DNA from: Chitinophagaceae bacterium
GTDB taxonomy: Bacteria; Bacteroidota; Bacteroidia; Chitinophagales; Chitinophagaceae
Direction of reading: 5' to 3'
Length of the DNA: 64,000 bases
Assembly: GCA_016720775.1 (NCBI GenBank)
Contig: JADKJX010000001.1
Location: 186,001 to 250,000, forward strand
Shown here piece after piece: positions 35,096 to 43,800 of this stretch. Position 1 is the first letter of the stretch, and each line of letters opens with the position of its first letter. The notes below the pieces were generated by a model. The model worked only from the letters and a program-made list of their open reading frames with translations, made no database searches and was not told the origin of the DNA. The translations under genes and the position numbers were made by a program.

Positions 35096-35881
35096 TTAGC
35101 CCAGTTGTTTTCTGTTGTGTATCACTTCTATCAGTTCGTCATGTATCAGGCCATTTGTTGCTACCAGTTTCTTTTGATAAGGCGAATATTTGTTTCCATT
35201 CATGTCTGTAACTTTTCCTCCGGCCTCTTCCACTATCAAATAACCTGCCGCAGTATCCCAGGGGCTGAGGCTATGTTCAAAAAATCCTTCAAACCTTCCG
35301 GCAGCCACCCAGCACAGGTCTATGGCTGCACTACCCAACCTGCGCACAGGAACACCCTTTCGAACAAACCGCTCAAACACCTGCAGTGGCCCGTTTTCCA
35401 TATCAAGGTAGGTATAAGGAAACCCGGTGACAAGGCAACAGTGGATCACTTCCGATTTTTTACTAACACTTATTTTTTTATCATTCAAAAAAGCACCCTT
35501 GCCTTTTTCGGCAAAGAACATTTCATTAATGAAAGGATTATATACAGCACCAAGGACCATCTCCCCGTTTTTTTCAATACCAATGCTTACTGCACAAATG
35601 GGAATGCCGCTGGCAAAATTGATGGTGCCGTCGATCGGATCAATGATCCATTTCACTTCACTGCCGGTTACAATTTCACCAACCTCCTCGCTTAAAATAA
35701 AATGATCGGGGTATTGGGCCTTAATGACATCGATGATCGCTTTCTCAGCAGCATGATCGGCTTCGGTAACCCAGTTATTGATACCTTCTTTGTTGCTGAT
35801 CTTCAGGTCTTCGTTATTAAAGTAGCGCCTCAGCTCTTTGGCCCCGGCTTCTACGGCATTAAGCAGCGTTGTTTTTAACAT
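35096..35881 (-). CDS. suhB: inositol monophosphatase family protein
   Basis: A 261-residue Mg-dependent phosphatase. Metal-binding motifs are visible: ILSEEVGE, WIIDPIDGTINFASGIP and SPWDTAAGYLIVEEAGGKVTD. Bacterial members act on inositol-1-phosphate and related sugar phosphates; SuhB also modulates transcription antitermination in E. coli, not shown for Bacteroidota. I used the ATG at 35881. A -7 box TATCTTTG (minus strand 35893-35886) lies 4 bases before it. Divergent from the glycosyltransferase with only 38 bases between start codons. Confidence 0.9.
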   Translation of the reverse strand: MLKTTLLNAVEAGAKELRRYFNNEDLKISNKEGINNWVTEADHAAEKAIIDVIKAQYPDHFILSEEVGEIVTGSEVKWIIDPIDGTINFASGIPICAVSIGIEKNGEMVLGAVYNPFINEMFFAEKGKGAFLNDKKISVSKKSEVIHCCLVTGFPYTYLDMENGPLQVFERFVRKGVPVRRLGSAAIDLCWVAAGRFEGFFEHSLSPWDTAAGYLIVEEAGGKVTDMNGNKYSPYQKKLVATNGLIHDELIEVIHNRKQLG

Positions 35882-35885
35882 GGCA

Positions 35886-35916
35886 CAAAGATACAAAGGC
35901 TTCTTTACTATATTTG
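35886..35916. promoter_or_regulatory. two face-to-face -7 boxes between suhB and the GT2 gene
   Basis: The 38-base gap holds TATCTTTG on the minus strand (35893-35886) and TATATTTG on the plus strand (35909-35916). They end 4 and 3 bases before the respective ATG codons. Both transcripts would begin at or beside the start codon. Confidence 0.5.
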
Positions 35917-35919
35917 AAT

Positions 35920-37866
35920 ATGCGATTGTCGGTTATAATTGTAAACTATAACGTAAAATATTTTCTTGAGCAGTGCCTTTATTCTGTTCAAAAGGCCTGT
36001 GCAAAGCTGGAAGCGGAAGTTATTGTGGTTGACAACAATTCAACAGACGGAAGCAGGGCTTTTCTTGAACCCGCATTTCCCCGGGTTACGTTCATCTGGA
36101 ACAACAGCAACAATGGTTTTGCTAAAGCCAATAACCAGGCAATTGAATTAGTAACCGGCGAATACATCCTCTTTTTAAATCCCGATACACTGGTTCCGGA
36201 AGACTGCTTTGAAAAATGCATTCAATTTCTCCAATCGCAGAAAAATGCCGGCGCCCTGGGTATAAAAATGATCGATGGAACAGGAAGATTTTTAAAAGAA
36301 AGCAAAAGAGCCTTTCCCTCGCCATTAACCTCGTTATATAAACTCTCGGGGTTGTCTGCTTTATTTCCCCGATCAAAAATATTTGCAAAATATCACCAGG
36401 GACACCTCTCCGAAAACGAAAATCACGAAGTGGATGTGCTGGCCGGGGCTTTTATGATGATGCCGCGGAACATACTCACAGCGATCGGAAGTTTTGATGA
36501 ACGTTTCTTTATGTATGGCGAAGACGTGGACCTGAGTTACCGTATTCAGAAAGCCGGGTATAAGAATTTTTATTTTTCCGAAAGCAGCATCATTCATTTT
36601 AAAGGAGAAAGCACCAGGCGGGGAAGTATGAACTATGTTCGTATGTTTTATACGGCCATGAGTTTATTTGTAAGAAAGCACTACAGCGGAAGCGAGGCCA
36701 GGCTCTTTACTTTTTTGATACAAACCGGTATTCTTACAAGAGCCGCTCTTGCTGCCTGCGAGAACCTGCTGAAAAAGGCCGGCCTTCCAATACTGGATGC
36801 AGGGATTATTTTAACAGGATTCCGGGTAGTAAAATATTTCTGGAGCACTTACATCCGGCAGGATGTGAATTATTCACCCAATATATTGCAGATCGCTTTC
36901 CCGGTTTTTACCGCAGTGTTTTTAATTGTGTCGTACTATTCGGGATTATATGATAAAGGATACAGGCAGTCACAGCTTGTTCGCTCCACAATAATTGCAG
37001 GCCTTTTCATACTAAGTGGTTACGGCCTTTTACCGGAAAGCCTTCGATTTTCAAGAGGCATCCTGCTTTTTGGAATAATACTGGCATTTATTATCATGAA
37101 CCTGCTCCGGCAGGTTTTTATAAAATTTCGGTTGCTTGAAACAGACGATGAAGAGGAAGAAAAAAGACAAACAATCGTTGTATCAAACGAGAAAGACTTT
37201 GTTGCCATAAATAACCTGATGATGAATGTTGGCATGCAGGAACGGGTACTTGGAAGAGTAAGCACGGGATTTAAGGAAGAAACAACAACAGCATTGGGCA
37301 TCATTGAACAATTACCCGACCTCATAAAAAAATACAGAATACGGGAAGTGATCTTCTGCGAAGACGGCCTTGGCTTAAAAGATGTGATCAATCTGGTCGG
37401 TAAATTACCTGTCGGCACCCGGAATAAATTTCATGCATCCGGAAGCAGAAGTATTGTTGGCAGTGATAGTAAGAACGTAAGCGGTGATTATGTTGCTGCA
37501 ACAAAAGAGTATAATATAACAAGGCCCATCAACCGGCGCAATAAAAGGCTGCTTGATATTGTTGTTGCAATAATTTTTATCATAAGCTTTCCGGTGCAGT
37601 TTTTTTTACAGCGGAAGCCTGTGGGGTTCTTCAAAAACGTTTTCTCTGTTTTATTTGGAGAAAAAACCTGGGTAGGGTATACATCAAACGATAGCCGGTT
37701 TCCCCGGATACGTTCAGGAGTTATTACCAGCACAGCGTTGCCGGTTCAACTGAACGAACTCCCGGAAGAGAGTTTAATAAAAACCGACGAGTGGTATGCT
37801 TCAGAATATTCGGTAATGCTCGATCTGCAGAAAATAAAAATCGGGTATAAATATTTGTATTATTGA
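35920..37866 (+). CDS. GT2 glycosyltransferase fused to a degenerate polyprenyl-phosphate sugar transferase-like region
   Basis: A 648-residue protein. Residues 1-230 are a family 2 glycosyltransferase (SVIIVNYNVKYFLEQCL, VVDNNSTDGS, LNPDTLVPEDC, FFMYGEDVDLSYRIQKAGY). About 310-400 hold three or four membrane segments. About 410-520 resemble the Rossmann-like CoA_binding_3 domain of WbaP/WcaJ proteins (TIVVSNEKDFVAINNLM, REVIFCEDGLGLKDVINLV). About 527-648 resemble a sugar transferase: NRRNKRLLDIVVAIIFIISFPVQFF and VLFGEKTWVGY, ending MLDLQKIKIGYKYLYY. The catalytic centre of that enzyme between the membrane helix and the VGY block is missing. Probably makes cell-surface polysaccharide. Its end overlaps the next, opposite-strand gene by 7 bases. 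Confidence 0.8.
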   Translation: MRLSVIIVNYNVKYFLEQCLYSVQKACAKLEAEVIVVDNNSTDGSRAFLEPAFPRVTFIWNNSNNGFAKANNQAIELVTGEYILFLNPDTLVPEDCFEKCIQFLQSQKNAGALGIKMIDGTGRFLKESKRAFPSPLTSLYKLSGLSALFPRSKIFAKYHQGHLSENENHEVDVLAGAFMMMPRNILTAIGSFDERFFMYGEDVDLSYRIQKAGYKNFYFSESSIIHFKGESTRRGSMNYVRMFYTAMSLFVRKHYSGSEARLFTFLIQTGILTRAALAACENLLKKAGLPILDAGIILTGFRVVKYFWSTYIRQDVNYSPNILQIAFPVFTAVFLIVSYYSGLYDKGYRQSQLVRSTIIAGLFILSGYGLLPESLRFSRGILLFGIILAFIIMNLLRQVFIKFRLLETDDEEEEKRQTIVVSNEKDFVAINNLMMNVGMQERVLGRVSTGFKEETTTALGIIEQLPDLIKKYRIREVIFCEDGLGLKDVINLVGKLPVGTRNKFHASGSRSIVGSDSKNVSGDYVAATKEYNITRPINRRNKRLLDIVVAIIFIISFPVQFFLQRKPVGFFKNVFSVLFGEKTWVGYTSNDSRFPRIRSGVITSTALPVQLNELPEESLIKTDEWYASEYSVMLDLQKIKIGYKYLYY

Positions 37867-38963
37867 TCCCGGCGAATGCAGGTAAGAAATTCTTTTAGCA
37901 CAGCTCCATAATCTTCTTTCGCAAAGACGGCTTCGTTAAAAGAAAAGGCTTCTGCTGTTTTTAAAACAGAAAGAAGGGAAAAACTTTCCTGTTTGATACA
38001 ACAGAACAGCTTTCCTTGCGATAAATACTCTGCCAGGTATTCCTGCTCTGTCTGGCCGGGCGTGGGAACAAGAACAGCTTTTTTCTGCAGCTTTACGAGA
38101 TCCATTACTGTTGAATATCCGCAACGGCTGATGATTAAACCGGACTGGAGAATGGCCCTGTTCAGGTCTTCTGCTCCTAAATAATCATGAATTTCCAGCG
38201 AAGCATTATTGTATGTTTTTAGCGGAATTGATTCTGGCAAACCCCTTACCAGCAGAATACTGCCGTCGAAATGTTCAATATCTTTTAAGACGAGGTCTTC
38301 AAAAACGGTTCGCTGTGGCTCTGGCCCGGAAAGGATAAAGGCGACATCGTATTTCCTTTCAACGGGGTATTTTTCAAATCTTGATAATGGGCCAATATAT
38401 TTTACAGGAACGCCCGGCAGAACAGCCGGATGTGACAGATCTCCCGCCAGGTTTATTTTACCAAGGTTGTCGGGCACCCAACATTCATTGAATTTATTGA
38501 TGAACCAGTAGTGAATTTTTTTTGCAAACCATTCTGTAAGCCTGTTACCTGTTTTTATCTGCAACTGGTGGGTAATGTATACCGAAGGAACAGCAGTGTG
38601 AAACATACCCATCCGGTTATCGGAAATAATCATATCTATAGAATATTTCTTCACAACTTTTTTCAGCCATTTGTGTTCACTATAGATGACTGAGGTTATT
38701 TTAGGAAATTGCGCAAGCAGGGCAAACGAAAAGCCCCTTCTTTTCTGGGCATAATGGATATTGTAGCCCCTCAGATCAAGACAAAGCAGCCCGGGGAACT
38801 CTTTTTGAAGTAAAAGTCGGACGTTTCCGGAAGCCGCGATGATTACGTCGCATTTATACGCTAATAGTTTAGTTATTACTGGAATACAGCGGGTTGCATG
38901 ACCCAGCCCCCAGTCCATCGGGGCAACCAGGATAACAAGGCTGTTAATTTTTTTATCTTTCAT
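37860..38963 (-). CDS. glycosyltransferase with GT28/MurG-like C-terminal fold
   Basis: A 367-residue GT-B type protein. An N-terminal LVAPMDWGLGHATRCIPVITKLL (glycine-rich, family-like GHATR) is followed by SYxxDMIISDNRMGMF. A C-terminal nucleotide-sugar region has FILSGPEPQRTVFEDLVL, GSILLVRGLPE and LIISRCGYSTVMDLVKLQKKAVLVPTPGQTEQEYLAEYL. It is related to a group often annotated as predicted glycosyl transferases in Bacteroidota; the sugar and acceptor are unknown. The ATG at 38963 was used; a TTG precedes it directly. Confidence 0.78.
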   Translation of the reverse strand: MKDKKINSLVILVAPMDWGLGHATRCIPVITKLLAYKCDVIIAASGNVRLLLQKEFPGLLCLDLRGYNIHYAQKRRGFSFALLAQFPKITSVIYSEHKWLKKVVKKYSIDMIISDNRMGMFHTAVPSVYITHQLQIKTGNRLTEWFAKKIHYWFINKFNECWVPDNLGKINLAGDLSHPAVLPGVPVKYIGPLSRFEKYPVERKYDVAFILSGPEPQRTVFEDLVLKDIEHFDGSILLVRGLPESIPLKTYNNASLEIHDYLGAEDLNRAILQSGLIISRCGYSTVMDLVKLQKKAVLVPTPGQTEQEYLAEYLSQGKLFCCIKQESFSLLSVLKTAEAFSFNEAVFAKEDYGAVLKEFLTCIRRDQ

Positions 38964-39017
38964 CAAACGAAAACAATAAAGTTTTCTGAAAATAGTTTAA
39001 CTTCAAAACCTGAAAGT

Positions 39018-39149
39018 ATGCAACAAATAAATAAAAAGGCATTATTAGTTCTGATTATTGCTGGTTTGCTGATCACTGCAGGGTGCTCTTCTTCTAAAAA
39101 GGGTCAATGCGGATGTCCAAACAAACAAGGAATGGTTGGATACAAATAA
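39018..39149 (+). CDS. small lipoprotein
   Basis: A 43-residue protein. A basic start MQQINKK, hydrophobic ALLVLIIAGLLITAGC with a good lipobox (ITAGC, Cys23) and a short tail SSSKKGQCGCPNKQGMVGYK containing two further Cys. After processing only about 20 residues remain on the lipid anchor. It was extracted from the C-terminal end of a longer frame whose 5' part lies over the neighbouring gene. Function unknown. It sits before the 39169-39417 gene by 19 bases. Confidence 0.6.
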   Translation: MQQINKKALLVLIIAGLLITAGCSSSKKGQCGCPNKQGMVGYK

Positions 39150-39168
39150 TGGTTAAACACCCCAATCT

Positions 39169-39417
39169 ATGAACAATCCAAACAGGGACTTACTTGTTTT
39201 GTTCAACCATGAAGTGATGACTCAAAAAGCAATTGAGCATGAAGTGGAACAGCTTCATCAGTTGCTGTATACCATTGAGGGTATTGATAATTTAATTGTT
39301 GCCCACGAAATTTTAGACCTCAACAAATTCCGGATCATAAATAATACAACACAACTTCGTAAGCTTATCCGGCAAAGAGAATTAAAGCCTTTTGTTTTCC
39401 TGAATTGTAAAAACTGA
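39169..39417 (+). CDS. hypothetical protein, no family recognised
   Basis: An 82-residue, non-secreted protein rich in Leu, Ile, Asn and charged residues (HEVMTQKAIEHEVEQLHQLLYTI, DLNKFRIINNTTQLRKLIRQRELKPFVFLN). A helical hairpin seems likely. It may be co-transcribed with the small lipoprotein upstream. Convergent with the following aminotransferase, 2-base gap. Confidence 0.55.
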   Translation: MNNPNRDLLVLFNHEVMTQKAIEHEVEQLHQLLYTIEGIDNLIVAHEILDLNKFRIINNTTQLRKLIRQRELKPFVFLNCKN

Positions 39418-39419
39418 TT

Positions 39420-40685
39420 TTAGTTTAATTTCTGAAGGGCTGTTTTAAGCATGCCAAGCATTTCACCTATCTCTTCTTTTTTACAGGTACCAACGCTAAG
39501 CCTGTACCAGCTGCTGCTCCTGTCTGCGCCAAATGCATAGAAGGGAACAACCGCAAGTTTTGCTTCGTCCAGGATATAAGAGGTAACATCCGCCTGCGTG
39601 GTTAACTCTTTACCACCCGGAGTTTTTTTACCAGCATAGTTTATCTGTATAGTGAGGTATATAGCCGCTTCCGGATAAATGGCATCCACATTAAGCCCTT
39701 CCTTTTTTAATTGCTGAAAGCCTCCATAGATATTTTGCAGCCGCTCGTTTATTTCTTTTTTGAAATGAGCAAAGTATTTATTGATCGCTTCGGTTCTGTA
39801 TAAGAAAACAGCAAGCGCCTTTTGTTCAGCCATAGGTGCCCAGGCGCCAACATGACTGTTGATGGAACGCATTTTCACCAACACTTCTGCCGGGCCCATT
39901 GACCAGCCAACACGTACACCCGTTGCTGCAAATGACTTGCTGATGCCGTCTACAAAAATGGTGTATGCCTTCATTTCAGGGCGGAGGGAAACAGGGTTGT
40001 AATGAACCGTATCACCAAATGTGAGCGTCCAGTATATCTGGTCATACATCAGGTATAATTTTTTTTCTGCTTCACTGCGGTTTTTATTTTCTTCGATCAC
40101 AAGATCACAAATAGCTTCCAGTTCTGCTTTGCTAAAAGTTGTACCGGTTGGATTCAATGGCGAACACAAGGAAAGCAGTGTAGCACCGCTTATATGTTCT
40201 TTTATCTGACTGGCAGTGAGCATGAAATTATTTTCTTTCTTTGCTTCTATCATGACGTGCTTTGCCTCGGTGAAATGAACATAGTGATTGTTGTTCCAGC
40301 TTGGCGCCGGGTAGATTACTTTGTCACCTTTATCAACAATTGCCCGATACAAGGCATAGATCAAAGGCCTGCCACCTGCCGAGATTAGAATTTCATTGGG
40401 TGCATATTGCAAACCTTCCCTTTCTGCAATAAAAGAGGCAACCGCTTCCCTGAGGTCCAGGTTTCCTTCTGCGGCCGGATAGGTGGTGCAGCCCTTTTTA
40501 TAAGCTTCTATGATATCCTGTTCCAGTTCGGCGGGTATGGGAAAAATAGAAGAGTCAAAATCGCCAATGGTATAATTATAAATCCGTTCCCCCTGCCTGA
40601 TTTTTTCTTTGATGGTTGCTCCCAGTCGAACGATCTCTGATGCCTGTAGTGTTTCTGCAAGATGGCTTAGTTTGGTATTGCTCAT
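39420..40685 (-). CDS. class I/II PLP aminotransferase (aspartate-type)
   Basis: A 421-residue enzyme. PLP-Lys region VDGISKSFAATGVRVGWSMGP is clear, with ISAGGRPLIYALYRAIVDKGDKVIYPAPSW, LCSPLNPTGTTFS and a C-terminal SWYRLSVGTCKKEEI. The layout matches Bacteroidota aspartate/aromatic aminotransferases, but the substrate cannot be fixed from sequence. I used the ATG at 40685 (MSNTKLSHLAETLQASEIVRL); the longer frame adds an unconserved hydrophobic stretch of 31 residues. Confidence 0.85.
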   Translation of the reverse strand: MSNTKLSHLAETLQASEIVRLGATIKEKIRQGERIYNYTIGDFDSSIFPIPAELEQDIIEAYKKGCTTYPAAEGNLDLREAVASFIAEREGLQYAPNEILISAGGRPLIYALYRAIVDKGDKVIYPAPSWNNNHYVHFTEAKHVMIEAKKENNFMLTASQIKEHISGATLLSLCSPLNPTGTTFSKAELEAICDLVIEENKNRSEAEKKLYLMYDQIYWTLTFGDTVHYNPVSLRPEMKAYTIFVDGISKSFAATGVRVGWSMGPAEVLVKMRSINSHVGAWAPMAEQKALAVFLYRTEAINKYFAHFKKEINERLQNIYGGFQQLKKEGLNVDAIYPEAAIYLTIQINYAGKKTPGGKELTTQADVTSYILDEAKLAVVPFYAFGADRSSSWYRLSVGTCKKEEIGEMLGMLKTALQKLN

Positions 40686-40805
40686 AAGTTTACTGCCTGT
40701 TGATAAAGCGAAGATGGTTATGGGGCAAAAGTAAAATTTAAAGGGTGTTTGGCAAAGAATAAAAAGGGCGCATAGCAATAGAGCACGTAATTATGAGAAA
40801 CTCTT

Positions 40806-43800
40806 TTACTGCTTTGCAAACTGCAACACCTGTTTAGCATTACCACCTTCTATCCTTAGCCAATAGTGACCGGCGGGCAGGTTTTGTACAGGAATGGTGA
40901 TTAACCTGCCGGAAGCAGAAACGCCATAGAGCTGTTTTACTAACAACCCGGCAGTGTTTATGATCTGAACATTGATTTTATCATAGGTCCCGTTCAACTC
41001 CAACCGTAAAACATCGGTGGTTGGATTTGGAAAAACCAGAATTTCAGTAGTGCCATTGTACTGCAGCTGCTGAATATTGCTGTAATCAATTTGCCCGGAA
41101 AAGCCTTTTACCTTGATGCGGTAGAATTGTTTTTTGCCTGTTGCGTTGCCATCAATGAAAGAATACGATTGTATGCCGCTGATGTTTTTCGCGGGCAATG
41201 TCCCAATTTTATAAAAAGTAAAACCATCTTCACTCTTCTCAATTTCAAAACAACAAACACCGCTTTCCTTATCGGTTTTAAAATCGAGTCTTGCGGTTTT
41301 CCCTTTTTGATGCCAAGCCGCACTAAAAGAGATCAATTCTATCGGCAAAGCCCCAAGGCTGTTTCCATCAATTATTGCCGACACATTACGCCATGGACCA
41401 TATACCTGACCGGTGATAGCTGTTACAGGATCATATTTAACCCTTGCTCTGAGTTTAGTATATCTGCCACCTCCCATTAATTTATTAACGAGATTCTTTA
41501 GCTCGGCACCGCTTAAACCAAGGGAGGTATAAGCCCCCTGTTGCGCCGTGAATAATGTACTGTTGGTAATGGGGGTTCCACTGTATGCGTTATAATTAAG
41601 CCTTGTTTCCCATACCATCTTGGCTTTCGCTTTACCTAAAAATGATTTTACAAACAGACCTGCACCGAAATTTCCAAACACAAAATTGTTTTTGTTGATT
41701 GGTGTTGTTAAATCGCTATTGTAAAGGCGGAGGTTGTTACGTTTATTGGTTCCTGGGCTATTGCCCAGGTAAATATAAAAAGACCCTTCGTTTGTTTGGC
41801 CATTGGTGAAATGATAAGCGCCCGCAATCACATCGCTATAACCATCTCCGTTTACATCGCCTGCCGAAGCTACCGAGAAACCTAAAATAGCACCTGCAAG
41901 ATTACTTTCTATGACTGTTGCGGTGGTATTAATTCCGGCGGCCGAACCATAATATATAAATATGGCACCCTCATTTGCCTGGCCGTTTGTATAAGTATAA
42001 GCCCCAACAATAATATCACTATACCCGTCTCCATTCAAATCTCCGGCGTTTGCTACGGAGCTGCCTAAAGATGCGTTTGCAAGATTGCTTTCTACCATTG
42101 CCGCCGCAGTAGTATTAATACCCGTTGCCGAACCATGATAAATAAATGCGGCACCCTCATCAGTTTGTCCGTTATCGTAAAGCCAGGCCCCCACAAACAC
42201 ATCGCCGTATCCGTCTCCGTTTACGTCGCCGGCACCGGCAACCGAAATGCCCATGAAAGCAGACGCCTGATTGCTTTCTACGGTTGCCGCAACCGTAGTA
42301 TTGATGCCCGTTGCTGAGCCATGATAAATGAATGCAGCGCCTTCATCAGCTTGCCCATTATCATATTGATAAGCCCCAACGATCACATCATTATATCCGT
42401 CTCCGTTTACATCACCTGCGCCGGAAACAGAAATACCCATAAAGGCATTTACCTGGTTGCTTTCTACAATTGCCGAAACCGTAGTATTAATACCCGTTGC
42501 AGTGCCTCGGTAAATAAACGCTGCGCCCTCACTGGTTTGGCCATTGGTATATTGATAGGCACCTGCGATCACATCACCATATCCGTCATCATTTACATCG
42601 CCTGCGCCGGCAACAGAGATACCCATTTTAGCATTTGCCTGGTTGCTTTCTAAAATAGCCGCAGCTGTTGTACTAACGCCCGCAGCCGAACCATGATAGA
42701 TGAATGCAGCGCCCTCGCTAGCTTGTCCATTTGTAAATCCATCGGCCCCCACAATAACATCTTTATATCCGTCCCCATTCACGTCACCCGCACCGGCAAC
42801 AGATCTTCCAAAAAGAGCACTTGCCTGGTTACTTTCCAAAATGGCGGCAGCCACTGTATTAATGCCCGTTGCCGAGCCATGATAGATAAACGCAGCGCCT
42901 TCATCAGTCTGTCCGTTATCGTATTGATACGCACCAACGATCACATCACAGTACCCATCGCCATTTACATCACCTGCGCCGGCGACAGAGTAGCCCATCA
43001 ATGCGTTTGCCTGATCACTTTCAACTGATGCTGCCGAGGTTGTATTTATACCAGCAGCCGAGCCATGATAAACAAAAGCAGCACCTTCACTTGATTCGCC
43101 ATTACTGTAACTGGAAGCCCCCGCAATAATATCGCTGTATCCATCACCATTTACATCGCCTGCGGAGGCCACGGTACCTAAACCAGCATTTACTAGGTTA
43201 CTTTCAATAATCGCTGTGGCTGTAGTGTTTATACCGCCGGCAGACCCGAGGTAAACAAAAATGGCGCCTTCGCTTGACTGCCCATTACTATAGTTCCACC
43301 CTCCGGCAGCCACATCGCTGTACCCATCTCCATTTATATCACCAACACAGGAAACTGAGGTTCCCAGAAAAGCATTAACCAGGTTGCTTTCCACCATGGC
43401 TGCTGCAATAGTATTAATGCCTGTTGCACTGCCGTGGTATATGAATGCGGCGCCTTCAAGACTTTGCCCATTTGTATATTGCCCAGCCCCTACTATAATA
43501 TCACTGTATCCATCGCCATTTACATCACCTGCAGAGGCGACTGAATAACCAAGCAGCGCACTTGCCTGATTACTTTCCGCCATCGCTGCAGCGGTAGTAT
43601 TAATGCCTGCAGCGCTGCCATGGTATATAAAAAAAGCACCTTCGGAACTTTGTAAATTTGTATATAGCGACGCCCCGACAATGATATCGCTGTACCCATC
43701 TCCGTTTACATCGCCGGCAGAAGCAACAGACCAGGCAAAACGTATATTAGACTGCGGGCCTTCTATCTTGGCTACAACAGCTGTATTGATCCCGCTTGCA

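Noticed and set aside
38898..39017. N-terminal extension of the small lipoprotein frame
   Set aside because: It overlaps the glycosyltransferase start on the other strand; the lipobox places the real start at 39018.
42135..43028. Repeated antisense frames over the FG-GAP array
   Set aside because: They repeat with the 186-bp period of the sense gene and have no independent evidence.
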